NCBI RefSeq assembly: GCF_009208775.1
Contig: NZ_WFLM01000004.1
Span: 550,099 to 614,098, forward strand
DNA from: Silvanigrella paludirubra
GTDB taxonomy: Bacteria; Bdellovibrionota_B; Oligoflexia; Silvanigrellales; Silvanigrellaceae
DNA length: 64,000 nucleotides
Direction of reading: 5' to 3'
Position 1 is the first letter of the stretch; the number at the start of each line of letters is the position of its first letter. The notes beneath the pieces were generated by a model. It was given only the letters and a program-made list of their open reading frames with translations, had not been told where the DNA came from and ran no database searches. Shown piece after piece: positions 8,572 to 18,491 of this stretch. The position numbers and the translations under genes were made by a program.

Positions 8572-10821
8572 ATGTTTTTAGCATCCCCAAAATCAAGCTT
8601 AATACCAATTGCTTTACCTCCTTCTTCAAAAGGGGATGTTGAAAAGCAAGATTTAAAACTTGATGATGACAAAGATCCTTTTGATAATGCGCTAGAAAAA
8701 ATTTTTACTAAAACTAAAAAAGAAGATGAACCTTCCGTTCTTCCAAAACTATTTGTGTCTAAAAAAGAAGATGAAACAAAAAATGAGGAAACCAACTTTC
8801 TTTTAAATCCTATTTTTTCTTCATCTTATTTATTTCAACCACAATGGCAAAATCAAAATCCAACAAAAGAAGCTTTATTATTAGAACCACAAATTGAATT
8901 GAATCCTTTGGAACCTAAAAGTCTTTTAAGTATTTTAGATGCAAGTGAAAAAAATTTGAAATTAGATGGTTATCAATTTTTTGAATTTGCAAAGCCAATA
9001 AATATAGATAAAAATTTAATTGGAAACATAAACCTAGATGAAAATCAAAAAATTACTACAACTCCCTTTGCTAAAGAAAATAACTCCTTAAAAGATAATT
9101 CTAAATATGAATTAGTTGATGTAAATTTAGTTAAGAATGAGGATAATTTAATAAAGGCGTTTAATATAAATGATAGCAGTATAAATGAAAATATTCAAAA
9201 AGGAGATTTGGTTTTTATAAATAAAAATCCTATTAATTCAGGGAATAAAAATATACCAGTGGATATGAATATTTTTAATCCTAATATAAATATTGAAGTA
9301 TCTGATATCAATTTTGATATGGATAAAATCCAAAATAACAACGGTAAAAATGTTATAGATCAATTAAATAAAGGATTTTTAAATCAAAAAGGAATTCAAT
9401 TAAATGAAAATTTAGTTGCGTATCCTGTTGCTAAAATAGTGAATGATTCGGACATTAAAACGGATTATTACTTATTTAAAAAAGAATTTAGCCCATCTGG
9501 TGAAAAACAACAATTTATCGGAGTTATTTCAAAAGACAACGATCATCAAAAAGATATTATGAATAATAAAAATAGCTTTGATCCGAAAGATTTTTTATTC
9601 ATAGATAATAAAAATAATTTTAGCGAAATAAATAAATCTATTAAATATGATCTAAATAAAAACAATTCTTTTTATATGAATGATGTTTTTAATAATAAAA
9701 ATAATTTGAATGAAATTGATATTGAGAACCCTAATTTTGAATTAAAAGATTTAAAAATTAAAACTATAGATAGTTTTGTTCGCACAAACAAGATGGGTGA
9801 TAATTTTAAAACTATAAAAATATCTGGAAATGAAGATGAATTAAGAAAAATAGATATGATTGATCCTAAAAATCAGTTACAAGTTTCAAAATTAAATGAA
9901 TCGAATCAAAAAGAAAAAACAGATATAAAGTTACCTGTTTTTAGTATAGAAAATATAGTTAAAGATAAAAAAGAAATTAATTTAAGTAAAAATAATTTCA
10001 ATATTTTTACCAATGAAAAATCAAAATTAGATGGTTTGAAGTTTAAAGATTTAAATGAAGATTCCTTTTTTTCATTTATGTCTTCTGACTCCGATAACCA
10101 AACTAAAGAAAATAAAAAAGAATTAAATGAGAAATCTACTTCAGAAAATAAAGGGTTAGTTTTTGAAAAAACTATTTCTTCACAAGCGAATACCCCAATA
10201 ATTTTGTCTGATAAAAGTAATGCTGATTTTTCAAATCCTATGGTCTCTGCTGCTACAAGAAGAGCGGTTGATCTATCAAGTCAATTACAAGCTCGTGGTG
10301 GTGGTAATGCCAAAATTCAAATTCAAGATGAAAAATTTGGAAGCATTGAATTAAATATTCATATGAAAAAAGACAATACTGTTTCTATGGAAATTAAAGC
10401 TACAGATAAAGATTTAAAAAATATATTGGAGCAAAATTCGGATACTTTAAAAAAGACTCTTGATAGTCAAAATATTTCTTTAACAGATTTTAAAGTTTCT
10501 ACTGTAGAAAGCAAATCAATTCAAGCTGGATTAGGTGGAACAACAAGTCAAGGATTCTCACAACAACAGTTTAATCAAAATTCAAATAATGGAAACAACC
10601 AAGATTTTTATCAGCAAAATTTAGCACAAGGATTTATGTCAAATAGTTTTTCTAATGGAAATAATTCTTTTTTTAATAGATCAGATGATGATTATTCCTT
10701 TAGTAAATCTTCTAATCAAAGTTACATAAATAGTAGAAATAATTTTTCGAAAAATATGGAAAAAAATTCCATAACAAATATTCAACGTGGTGCAAATGGA
10801 TCTATTAAAGTAAATGTTTAA
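8572..10821 (+). CDS. fliK: Flagellar hook-length control protein FliK-like
   Basis: A 749-residue protein whose long N-terminal part (about residues 1-550) is low-complexity and rich in Asn, Lys, Asp and Ile, as expected for the extended molecular-ruler region of FliK. The C-terminal part holds the conserved hook-control domain: LSSQLQARGGGNAKIQIQ, FGSIELNIHMK, VSMEIKATDKDLKNILEQN and LKKTLDSQNISLTDFKV. FliK is exported through the flagellar secretion apparatus, measures hook length and switches export specificity. The start ATG 8572 has GGGAG at 8560-8564; a TTG lies two codons earlier. It is the first gene of a fliK-flgD-flgE set, the canonical hook order. The C-terminus is Gln/Asn/Ser-rich. 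The length is well above the usual 400 residues. Confidence 0.85.
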   Translation: MFLASPKSSLIPIALPPSSKGDVEKQDLKLDDDKDPFDNALEKIFTKTKKEDEPSVLPKLFVSKKEDETKNEETNFLLNPIFSSSYLFQPQWQNQNPTKEALLLEPQIELNPLEPKSLLSILDASEKNLKLDGYQFFEFAKPINIDKNLIGNINLDENQKITTTPFAKENNSLKDNSKYELVDVNLVKNEDNLIKAFNINDSSINENIQKGDLVFINKNPINSGNKNIPVDMNIFNPNINIEVSDINFDMDKIQNNNGKNVIDQLNKGFLNQKGIQLNENLVAYPVAKIVNDSDIKTDYYLFKKEFSPSGEKQQFIGVISKDNDHQKDIMNNKNSFDPKDFLFIDNKNNFSEINKSIKYDLNKNNSFYMNDVFNNKNNLNEIDIENPNFELKDLKIKTIDSFVRTNKMGDNFKTIKISGNEDELRKIDMIDPKNQLQVSKLNESNQKEKTDIKLPVFSIENIVKDKKEINLSKNNFNIFTNEKSKLDGLKFKDLNEDSFFSFMSSDSDNQTKENKKELNEKSTSENKGLVFEKTISSQANTPIILSDKSNADFSNPMVSAATRRAVDLSSQLQARGGGNAKIQIQDEKFGSIELNIHMKKDNTVSMEIKATDKDLKNILEQNSDTLKKTLDSQNISLTDFKVSTVESKSIQAGLGGTTSQGFSQQQFNQNSNNGNNQDFYQQNLAQGFMSNSFSNGNNSFFNRSDDDYSFSKSSNQSYINSRNNFSKNMEKNSITNIQRGANGSIKVNV

Positions 10822-10863
10822 TCATGTTATTAATTTATTAGTAATTTAATGATGGAGTTAGAT

Positions 10864-12273
10864 ATGTACGTAGGTGAAGCAAAAGGTGTTGCACGTCTTC
10901 CAGAAAAAGCTCCGGAACCTCCGAGAGATACAGGATTGAAATTGGAAAAAGGAGAAGAAGCTCCTAATTTTGATAACATGATCTCGGAATCAAATATATT
11001 AAGACAAGCTGAAATTGAAAAAGAAAAAAATGAAGCTGGTGGTGATTTTCGGCTTGGAGAAACTAAAAATGATCGTGAATTTAGAAAACAACTTGAAAAA
11101 GTAACTGGTAAAAAGCAAGATCTTGCTAAAAATAAAATGGAAAGAGATGATTATCTAAATTTATTAGTGACTCAATTAAAGTACCAAGATCCAGCCAAAC
11201 CTATGGAGCATTATGAGATGGCTTCTCAAATGGCTCAATTTAATACTGTTGAACAGCTTATGGGTGTAAATAAAGTATTAACCGAAATGAAAAAATTACA
11301 AAATGATGCAAAAGCTGAAAAATTATCTCAGTACTTAGGTAAAGATATTGAAATTCAAGGTAATAATATTAAATTAACACAAGATGGAAAAGCAAATACT
11401 GCTAAATTTGATCTTCCTGCTGCAGCATCAAATGTCATTGTTGAATTTAGAGATGAGCATTCTAAAACAGTAAAAAGTATACATATGGGAGCATTACAAC
11501 CGGGTAACAATAAAGTGGTTTGGGATGGAACAAATGACAAAGGTGTTAAATTACCTAATGGAAGTTATACATTTAATATTCTTGCTTCAACAGAAGATGG
11601 AAAGCCAATGACGGCAAAAACTTCTTATATTGCTAAAGTTGAAGGAATAACAGATATTTTATCTGGCGGTAAATTAGATACAGATGTTGGTCCTGCCGAT
11701 CCTGCAAAAATAATTGCAATTCGTAATCCAGAAAATAACGTAACACCTGTTAAACCACAAAAATCTCAAATAGCAAATTATGTACAAAACTCAAATCCAA
11801 ACCCAAATGGAAAACCAACTGATAACGCGAATCCATTAAATTCAAAACCTTCTGAGACTCAAAAACCATTAAATAATTTAGATGGAATGGATTTATCTCA
11901 GAATCCAGTTTTAAATAAAAATGCATCTTTAAATAATAATTCAGATGAATTTATGCCATATCCTTCAAAATCAGATCCAATAACTCAACAAGGACAAAAT
12001 TCATTTGAAACAAAAATTACAAACAATGATTTAAATAATGCTCAAACAAAAATGAATAATGTTGCAAAAATGCCATCTCTTGAAAATGGCGATGACATGA
12101 AATTTTCACCAAAAAAACCAGATGTAAAAATGAGTCAGCCTAAAGCAGAAGCTCAAACTAAATCAGAAGCAATAACAAAACCAAAACCTCAAGAGAATTA
12201 TTCAGATGTAAAAGCAGCTCCTAAGTACGGAGGACCGCCAACTGTTGCTGGAATAAGTGGGAAACAATATTAA
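10864..12273 (+). CDS. flgD: Flagellar hook-capping protein FlgD
   Basis: FlgD caps the growing hook and guides assembly of FlgE subunits. The conserved core is about residues 90-290 and includes DDYLNLLVTQLKYQDPAKPM and ASQMAQFNTVEQL, the hallmark FlgD N-terminal segments. It is followed by an Ig/Fn3-like cap region with VVWDGTNDKGVKLPNGSYTF. There is an extra N-terminal extension of about 85 residues. The last 190 residues are low-complexity and rich in Asn, Pro, Lys and Gln, making it about twice the standard length. I start it at ATG 10864, six bases after GGAG; ATGs at 10849 and 10852 are upstream alternatives. The neighbours fliK and flgE confirm the hook role. Confidence 0.92.
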   Translation: MYVGEAKGVARLPEKAPEPPRDTGLKLEKGEEAPNFDNMISESNILRQAEIEKEKNEAGGDFRLGETKNDREFRKQLEKVTGKKQDLAKNKMERDDYLNLLVTQLKYQDPAKPMEHYEMASQMAQFNTVEQLMGVNKVLTEMKKLQNDAKAEKLSQYLGKDIEIQGNNIKLTQDGKANTAKFDLPAAASNVIVEFRDEHSKTVKSIHMGALQPGNNKVVWDGTNDKGVKLPNGSYTFNILASTEDGKPMTAKTSYIAKVEGITDILSGGKLDTDVGPADPAKIIAIRNPENNVTPVKPQKSQIANYVQNSNPNPNGKPTDNANPLNSKPSETQKPLNNLDGMDLSQNPVLNKNASLNNNSDEFMPYPSKSDPITQQGQNSFETKITNNDLNNAQTKMNNVAKMPSLENGDDMKFSPKKPDVKMSQPKAEAQTKSEAITKPKPQENYSDVKAAPKYGGPPTVAGISGKQY

Positions 12274-12302
12274 GTTCTGTTACTTTATAAAGGGATTAAG
12301 TT

Positions 12303-13679
12303 ATGCCAATAAATTATGCCTTATTTAGCGCGGTTTCAGGTTTAGGTACTAATGCAGATGGAATGTCCGTTGTTGCCAATAATATTGCCAATGCAAATAC
12401 AAAGTCTTTTAAAACAGATAGAGCTGAATTTGAAGATATGCTTGCTGTTACATTAAATGAAAGATCTCAACTTGGTAGAGGTGCTCGTTTGAGAAATATC
12501 ACTACCATGTTTAACCAAGGTGCTGTAACAAACACGGGACAAATAACCGACTTGAGTGTTCAAGGTGATGGTTTTTTCTTAATTAAAAGTGATGTTGCTG
12601 AAGTAAAAGAGTCAAATGGATTATTTTATACAAGGCAAGGAAGCTTCCGTTTTGATAAAGATGGTAAGTTAACAGATCCATCTGGGGCTCGTGTTCAGGG
12701 TTATATGCCCGATCCAGATAGTAATAATAGGCTTTCTGTTAAGTTAACAGATTTACAAATTCTATCTAATATTATTCCTCCTAGAGCGACAAATTTAGTA
12801 AACGTTGTTACAAATCTTGACGTCAGAGATAAACCTCCCGTTGATGATTTTGATCTTTCAAGACCAGCCGATACTTCAAATTTTGCAAGTGCTGTTACTA
12901 TTTATGATAACTATGGTAACGGAAGACAAGCTGTTATTTATTATGTTAGAACTACAGAAGTAGATAAAAATGCTTGGAAATGGTACGCGACAGTGGATGG
13001 TATGGAAGTTTCTACAGATCCACCAAGAAACGAAAAAGGAAAAGTGCTTCCTGCTGTGATTGCAAATGGAACGGTAGAATTTGATGAAGATGGAAAACCA
13101 GTTCTCCCTTTTAGAACAAAATCGGGTATCCCTATTCAAGTAGATTATATCAATAAAACCGATGCTTTTGATGTTCAATTTGTAAATGGAGCACGTCCTC
13201 AAAAACTTCAATTTAATTTTGGACCTACTATTGATGAAGATGCTGTTGTAGGAACGCAAGGTTCAACAAGTTTAGCGGCAAAATCTGGAGTTGCTTTCCA
13301 CTCTCAAGATGGCTACGAAGCAGGTTATTTAAAATCTCTTAAAATTGACCTTGATGGTGTTATTAGAGGAACTTATACAAATGGGTTAGAAAGAAGATTA
13401 GGAGCTGTTGCCTTAGCTGTCTTCCAGAATAATAATGGACTACAAAAGATAGGACGAAATAACTACATTGCAACTCCTAAAGCGGGAGAGGCTCGAATAG
13501 GTATGCCACAAACCTTATCAAGGGGGAGTATTTATTCAGCGAGTTTGGAAGAATCTAACGTTGATTTAGCCCAACAATTTGTTGATATGATTTTAACTCA
13601 GCGCGGATTTCAAGCAAACTCAAAAGCAGTCACAACAACAGATACGATGCTTGAAGAAGTGATTAACCTAAAACGTTAA
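12303..13679 (+). CDS. flgE: Flagellar hook protein FlgE
   Basis: FlgE is the structural subunit of the flagellar hook. The 458-residue sequence begins with the rod/hook N-terminal D0 signature (ALFSAVSGL, VVANNIANANTKSFK) and ends with the matching C-terminal helix (EESNVDLAQQFVDMILTQRGFQANSKAVTTTDTMLEEVINLKR). In between are the D1/D2 hook domains, with QGDGFFLI and YTRQGSFRFDKDG. Length and end motifs fit FlgE rather than a rod protein. The start ATG 12303 has an AAGGGA site. It is the third gene of the fliK-flgD-flgE unit, 29 bases after flgD. No clear terminator is seen in the 136 bases that follow. Confidence 0.95.
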   Translation: MPINYALFSAVSGLGTNADGMSVVANNIANANTKSFKTDRAEFEDMLAVTLNERSQLGRGARLRNITTMFNQGAVTNTGQITDLSVQGDGFFLIKSDVAEVKESNGLFYTRQGSFRFDKDGKLTDPSGARVQGYMPDPDSNNRLSVKLTDLQILSNIIPPRATNLVNVVTNLDVRDKPPVDDFDLSRPADTSNFASAVTIYDNYGNGRQAVIYYVRTTEVDKNAWKWYATVDGMEVSTDPPRNEKGKVLPAVIANGTVEFDEDGKPVLPFRTKSGIPIQVDYINKTDAFDVQFVNGARPQKLQFNFGPTIDEDAVVGTQGSTSLAAKSGVAFHSQDGYEAGYLKSLKIDLDGVIRGTYTNGLERRLGAVALAVFQNNNGLQKIGRNNYIATPKAGEARIGMPQTLSRGSIYSASLEESNVDLAQQFVDMILTQRGFQANSKAVTTTDTMLEEVINLKR

Positions 13680-13815
13680 TAATTTTACATCTTGAACATT
13701 TATTTTCATTATAATTGCATTTCTAATTTAAGCTGATAAATGTAGCATGGAAATACGCTTTAATCTTTCTTTGGCTAAAGCTAAATATTTACATTTATTA
13801 TAGTAGTTTTTAATT

Positions 13816-14694
13816 ATGTTTTTTTTGTTCGCTAAAAATCTGAATAAAAACGCAATGAGGTTTGCTTGCCAAAACACTTTTATTGGTGTTTTCGTAATTT
13901 TTTGGCAATTGATTTTAATTTTTATTCCAATTTTCCTATTTTCAATTTTTAAACCTAGCCATTATATTTATACTTTTTTTATATCTTTTTTCTTTATTTT
14001 GTTTAACGGAACAAGAATGAGAGCTCTTGGCAACATTATTCATGAATGTTGTCATTATAATTTTGTTCCTAGTAAAAAAGCAAATAGACAAATTGGAACT
14101 TTATTATCGACATTAGAGCTAAGTTGTTTTGCTTCATACCAAAAAGAGCATTTTTCCCATCACAAATATCTTGGTGATATTTTATTTGATGAAGATTTCA
14201 AAGTTCGTCACCAGATTGGTATTTGTAATGAAAAATCTTTTTGTTTGAAAGGATTTATTTTTATTGTTTTGTCTCCAAAAAACTGGTTTATAATTTTAAA
14301 ATCATCTATTCATCTTAATTTTAAAAATAAAATAATTAATTTAATTAGATTAAATTATGTGATTATTTTTTTTATTTTATGTTATTTTTTTACCTTTAAG
14401 CTTATGCTTCTATTTGTAATATTGCCATTTATTACAACTTATCAAATGATGAAAATTCTTTCCGATTTTTTAGATCATGGCGGTCTTTATTTTAATGAAA
14501 AAAGAGAACATAAAACAAGAAATCATTATTTTTCATTTGCCATTTTAAATTGGATTTTCTTTCCTAGAAACGATTGTTTTCATTTAACACATCATTTATA
14601 TCCTGCAATACCAACAACACAGCTTCATGAAAAACATAAAATATTATTAAAAGAAAAAGAAAATTACGGTACAAGAAGGCATTGTATTTTTTAA
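13816..14694 (+). CDS. Membrane fatty-acid desaturase-type protein
   Basis: A 292-residue membrane protein with the three histidine boxes of di-iron desaturases and hydroxylases: HECCH (76-80), HFSHH (112-116) and HLTHH (256-260). Four or more hydrophobic segments surround them. These boxes bind the two irons that activate oxygen. The family includes acyl-lipid desaturases and carotenoid hydroxylases or ketolases; the substrate cannot be decided here, although the neighbouring lipid A acyltransferase suggests membrane lipid work. The ribosome binding site before ATG 13816 is poor. The gene ends tail to tail with the next, sharing the four bases TTAA. Confidence 0.82.
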   Translation: MFFLFAKNLNKNAMRFACQNTFIGVFVIFWQLILIFIPIFLFSIFKPSHYIYTFFISFFFILFNGTRMRALGNIIHECCHYNFVPSKKANRQIGTLLSTLELSCFASYQKEHFSHHKYLGDILFDEDFKVRHQIGICNEKSFCLKGFIFIVLSPKNWFIILKSSIHLNFKNKIINLIRLNYVIIFFILCYFFTFKLMLLFVILPFITTYQMMKILSDFLDHGGLYFNEKREHKTRNHYFSFAILNWIFFPRNDCFHLTHHLYPAIPTTQLHEKHKILLKEKENYGTRRHCIF

Positions 14695-15032
14695 GGCCAA
14701 AGTAAATATTGACTTCCGTAAGGATCCTTTCCTTCTCTAATATAATGTAATGTTGATTTTTCTTTTAATTCGACATCATCATAAGGCAAAAAAGTGTATT
14801 CCCCATTCGACTTTTCAATCGTGAGCGTATTAGGCTGTCTGGATTGAATGGCTTTTATGTCAACCGTATCTCCTGCGTCCCAATCGTCGCCTTTTTTCTT
14901 GGTAATAGTAACTTCATCCCCTTCTTCAATATCATGAAGTTTGGGTGGGGGTACCCGACGGATTGTTTGTTTCTGTCCATCCTTATAGTATTCAACATTG
15001 TAAGGCGTGCGATCATACACTGGCAGAACCAC
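14691..15032 (-). CDS. Conserved-looking small protein, unknown function
   Basis: A 113-residue protein. The start is GTG 15032, supported by AGGGAG six bases upstream. The sequence is charged and strand-rich, with a DIEEGDEVTITKKKGDDWDAGDTVDIKAI stretch that would suit a small SH3-like beta barrel, and no membrane or export signal. I do not recognise the family. Its stop codon and that of the convergent desaturase share the palindrome TTAA at 14691-14694. Codon use and the clear ribosome binding site argue that it is a real gene. Confidence 0.6.
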   Translation of the reverse strand: MVLPVYDRTPYNVEYYKDGQKQTIRRVPPPKLHDIEEGDEVTITKKKGDDWDAGDTVDIKAIQSRQPNTLTIEKSNGEYTFLPYDDVELKEKSTLHYIREGKDPYGSQYLLWP

Positions 15033-15102
15033 TGATCTCTCCCTTTACTAGGAAAAAATTGCACATGGTTCAGTCGGAATATTTTAATTAAGGCTTAAAG
15101 AT

Positions 15103-16095
15103 ATGAAAATTTTTAAACTTATCACCCTTTTATTGTTAAACTTTTTATTTTTACCAATTTATTTTGTTTTTTATATTTTGTGTATTTTAGCTACTTTTAT
15201 ACCTATTTTTCCTACGAAAGTAGCAAAAAGAAATTTAAAAGAGCAGTTAGGTTACAGAGGTCTTAAAATTCACTTTATTATATCTAAAGTGTATATGGGA
15301 TATGTCTTTTATTTTTTTGAAGCTTTTGTTTTTGAGGTGTTGCGATTAAATTTATGCCATTTACAAAATGGCTTTAATTATAAAGAGTTGTTAAATGGAA
15401 TTCATCAAAAATATCCAATATCTAAGGAAAGAGGCATTGTTTATATTTTATCACATATGGCTAATGTAGAAATGTATTCATTGCCTGTTATGGAGCAATT
15501 TTCTAAAGGAAATCATTCAAAAGTCTATGCACTAGCACAGCCCTCAAAAGTAAAATGGATTAATAAACTCTTAATTTGGTATCGTGTGCGACCGGGCATG
15601 GGTGTTTTATGGACGGATAAAAGTTTATTTTCAAGAATGGAACAAGTGATTACACAAGAAAAAGCATCATTTTGTATGTTAGTCGATCAAAAACCTAAAA
15701 CGGGTGGTTTGTTTATTCATTTTTTTAAAAAATATGCTGCTTTTCCTGTATCAGGTTTGAGAATGTGTATGAATAATAATATGATTGTTGTTTACGCCTC
15801 TGCCTATCGTGTATTACCAGGAATCGTTAAAATGAAAATGCAGTGTGGCAAAAACCCTCATTTAAAAGAAAAAAAATTCTTAGAAAAGGAGCCCAGTTTT
15901 TTAAATACAGAGATACTTTCTGAAGCTGATTTATATCATAAAAATCATATAAAAGAACGTGAAAAAGATGTTAGTACTGAAATGTCTAGTTTTGTCAACT
16001 GGATAGAAAATGAAATTAAGAGTCATCCAGCGCAGTGGTGTTGGGATTATAAAAAATGGTCCAGAGACCCTATTGAAAATTCTAAGGTTTTTTAA
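15103..16095 (+). CDS. Lipid A biosynthesis lauroyl/myristoyl acyltransferase-like (LpxL/LpxM family)
   Basis: A 330-residue inner-membrane enzyme expected to transfer a secondary acyl chain to the lipid A precursor. It has an N-terminal membrane anchor (about residues 8-36). The catalytic HX4(D/E) motif is H118-M-A-N-V-E123. It also has the family-typical VDQKPKTGG segment and an HPAQWCWDYKKWS end that corresponds to the PxQ(W/Y)xWxHrRfK signature. The neighbouring desaturase is also a lipid enzyme. The presence of this protein indicates a lipopolysaccharide-bearing outer membrane. Which acyl chain it moves cannot be told. A strong bidirectional terminator follows. Confidence 0.87.
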   Translation: MKIFKLITLLLLNFLFLPIYFVFYILCILATFIPIFPTKVAKRNLKEQLGYRGLKIHFIISKVYMGYVFYFFEAFVFEVLRLNLCHLQNGFNYKELLNGIHQKYPISKERGIVYILSHMANVEMYSLPVMEQFSKGNHSKVYALAQPSKVKWINKLLIWYRVRPGMGVLWTDKSLFSRMEQVITQEKASFCMLVDQKPKTGGLFIHFFKKYAAFPVSGLRMCMNNNMIVVYASAYRVLPGIVKMKMQCGKNPHLKEKKFLEKEPSFLNTEILSEADLYHKNHIKEREKDVSTEMSSFVNWIENEIKSHPAQWCWDYKKWSRDPIENSKVF

Positions 16096-16097
16096 AA

Positions 16098-16128
16098 AAA
16101 AGGGATAAGTTGTTCACTTATCCCTTTT
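16098..16128. terminator. Bidirectional terminator between convergent genes
   Basis: A 13-pair stem (16098-16110 with 16116-16128) around a five-base loop, with an A-run before and a T-run after. It lies between the acyltransferase stop at 16095 and the convergent zinc-ribbon gene ending at 16138, so it can serve both. Confidence 0.85.
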
Positions 16129-16137
16129 AAGATAATT

Positions 16138-16461
16138 TTAGATAATTTCTCGACCAGCGATTGTTCCTGCAGTTCTACTAGAACAGCCACAAGTACGGTT
16201 TCCAGCGGACTCAAACATGGAACCGCATGTTAGGCAGCGGCGGACACGAACATGAATAGGAGATAGCCCTGCTAAGCGTCTTGCGATGTTTTTTTGTTCT
16301 ATATCCTTAATTACACTAGGAGGTAGTGTTTTGACGCGTAAACCGTTTTCAAACCTTTCCCCATTGGCTAATTCAGAGCCTTGGCTACTTTGGCTTTCTT
16401 TCGCTGGTGACACTTCATGGCCATTTGAAAGAAACTTGTTACGATCATTGCGTATTATCAT
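16138..16461 (-). CDS. Small zinc-ribbon-like protein, unknown function
   Basis: A 107-residue protein. I prefer ATG 16461, five bases after GAGG (16470-16467); a GTG two codons earlier overlaps that site. The N-terminal two thirds are charged and low in structure. The C-terminal part carries a cysteine pattern CLTCGSMF...CGC within basic residues, which looks like a compact zinc knuckle (CxxC followed by CxC). A nucleic-acid or protein-binding role is only an inference. The gene is convergent with the acyltransferase and divergent from the lipoprotein gene. I do not recognise the family. Confidence 0.6.
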   Translation of the reverse strand: MIIRNDRNKFLSNGHEVSPAKESQSSQGSELANGERFENGLRVKTLPPSVIKDIEQKNIARRLAGLSPIHVRVRRCLTCGSMFESAGNRTCGCSSRTAGTIAGREII

Positions 16462-16586
16462 AATCACCTCATATATGTGTTTAGGAAATCTTATAGGATG
16501 TGGGATCTTAGGGGTTGAACCCTTTCTGAAGATTGAAAGGTAAATGAGTTAAATAAAATTTTCCTTGACATGGATCAATATAAAAT

Positions 16587-18491
16587 ATGACATGTAATAC
16601 TTTTAATAAAAAGCTTTCTAAAAACAGCCTGTTAAATAAAACTCCTTTTTACTTTATGTTTTTTATTCTCCTATTCTGTGGTTGTGCCTCCTCTAATGAG
16701 GAAGAAAAACTTTTTTTTGAAGAAAATGCGAGACCCTTTTTTTCAAAACAAGATATTTCTTCTCTAATTATGTACAATTATATTGATATTAATCCCTATA
16801 AATCAAAAGGTTTAGTTTGGGCGCCTTTTATTTTACCAAATGAAACATGGACAAGTATAAGACCTTCCGATTTTTTAATTGGATATTGGAACGGAGAAAA
16901 TAATCCAATTTTGCCTCCTGAGCCTGGAATATGTCGTACTCTAGAAGATAGTGAAGTCGAAAATTTACCAAAAGGTGATTTAAAATTAGTTCATTTTGTA
17001 TCTGATAGTGCTGTTTCTTTTCATGATGAAAAAAAACTTTTCTTTTTATTAAATCCAGTTAATCATAAACCATTTGCTATGGTGAAAATGAATTCAGATG
17101 GCAAAGCCAGTTGTTTTATTTCTTTAAAATCCTATCTTATTTCTACTGGATATGGACAAATGCGAAGAGAATTACTAATAGATAAACAAGAAACAAATAT
17201 CAAAATTCCTTTTTATGAGAGTTCTTATGTAAAAATAGATCCAAAATTAATTAATGGAATATTTAAAGGCGATATTTTAAGAATTGGTAGAAGTCTTTCT
17301 AATCATGGATTAGAAAAATTAACAGATAACTTCAATGAAGGTCATTTTTTAATTCCATCTAAAATAAATGATGATTTATTTATTTCTGGTAATTTTTTGA
17401 CTTCAAATATGGGTGTGCAAGAGCTGTTAAATTCATCATTATTAATTGGACAAAAACCATTTGAGTTACAATTAGAGCCCTCTTTATATACTTTTGCAAT
17501 AATTCGAAAAAATAAATTGGTATGTTTGAAGTCTGTTGATTTAAAAGAAAATGAAATTTTTGAGTTATCTTGCGCAGATTCAGATAATGAAGATGATTTT
17601 ATATTTGAAGACGAAAAAAATAATTATTTTTTTGATGCAACAATTTTTCCTTCCACGATAATAGAATCTAAAGAGTTTCAAAATTGGGTTTTTTCCAACA
17701 ATAATAATTTACTTCTTAGCTCTCCTAATTATTTTCAAGACTATGTTTTTCGAAAAGAGGATGAAAATGAAACAAATAAAAATTTTAATTTAGTTTTTTA
17801 TAATCCTTATAATAAATTAACAAGTATATTTTCAAATTCAAATATTTTAAGCCAAATAACTCAAATTAAAGAAATTAATAAAAATGATTTTAATAAAATT
17901 TATTTAGGAGTTACATCTAATATAACCTCTAAATATATTAGCTCATTAAGAAATAATTCACAAAATTTATCATTTTTAGGTATTCCTCTTGGAGGCACAG
18001 GAGAACAAAGTATTGCAAATAATGCAGTACCATTTTCAAGTTTTACAAAACTAATGAGAATTGTACCTCGAAGTGATTTTTTAAAATATTCTAATATACA
18101 AGCATCAAACGGTGCAATCTTTTATTTATTTGAACCATTAACTTTACCAAATAATGAAGGATTACTTTCAAGCTACATTCAACAGAAATTTCGTTTGAGA
18201 ATTGCAGTTCCACCTTGGAATTCTACTAATATAATTGAAATGTATATTAATGGAAAAATAAAAAGAAGATGGATTTTAGATAGGGGAGATATTTCAAAAC
18301 CTTTTTCAATGAGTTTTGAAGAAAGCATTTCTGAGACAAATGCTTTTACTGTTCGCTGGGCTGCTTGGGGAGATGATTTTTTACCAGATTTTTTAACAGG
18401 AACAAAAAATACGTTACCCTTTGCAATAACTCGTGATTATTGTATTGACAATATTGGAGATGGGATATGTCATGTGGAGCAAGAAAAATGA
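16587..18491 (+). CDS. Large lipoprotein of unknown function
   Basis: A 634-residue predicted lipoprotein. The N-terminus has basic residues, a hydrophobic stretch (about 20-30) and a lipobox-like FCGC with the likely lipidated Cys at 33, followed by acidic Ser/Glu-rich residues. The rest looks like a soluble, strand-rich, Asn- and aromatic-rich protein with few charged clusters. It contains no domain I recognise. The start has no good ribosome binding site; a later ATG at 16656 would shorten the signal region. Its stop codon overlaps the deoC start (ATGA), so at least deoC is translationally coupled to it. A surface or outer-membrane location is inferred from the lipobox only. Confidence 0.65.
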   Translation: MTCNTFNKKLSKNSLLNKTPFYFMFFILLFCGCASSNEEEKLFFEENARPFFSKQDISSLIMYNYIDINPYKSKGLVWAPFILPNETWTSIRPSDFLIGYWNGENNPILPPEPGICRTLEDSEVENLPKGDLKLVHFVSDSAVSFHDEKKLFFLLNPVNHKPFAMVKMNSDGKASCFISLKSYLISTGYGQMRRELLIDKQETNIKIPFYESSYVKIDPKLINGIFKGDILRIGRSLSNHGLEKLTDNFNEGHFLIPSKINDDLFISGNFLTSNMGVQELLNSSLLIGQKPFELQLEPSLYTFAIIRKNKLVCLKSVDLKENEIFELSCADSDNEDDFIFEDEKNNYFFDATIFPSTIIESKEFQNWVFSNNNNLLLSSPNYFQDYVFRKEDENETNKNFNLVFYNPYNKLTSIFSNSNILSQITQIKEINKNDFNKIYLGVTSNITSKYISSLRNNSQNLSFLGIPLGGTGEQSIANNAVPFSSFTKLMRIVPRSDFLKYSNIQASNGAIFYLFEPLTLPNNEGLLSSYIQQKFRLRIAVPPWNSTNIIEMYINGKIKRRWILDRGDISKPFSMSFEESISETNAFTVRWAAWGDDFLPDFLTGTKNTLPFAITRDYCIDNIGDGICHVEQEK

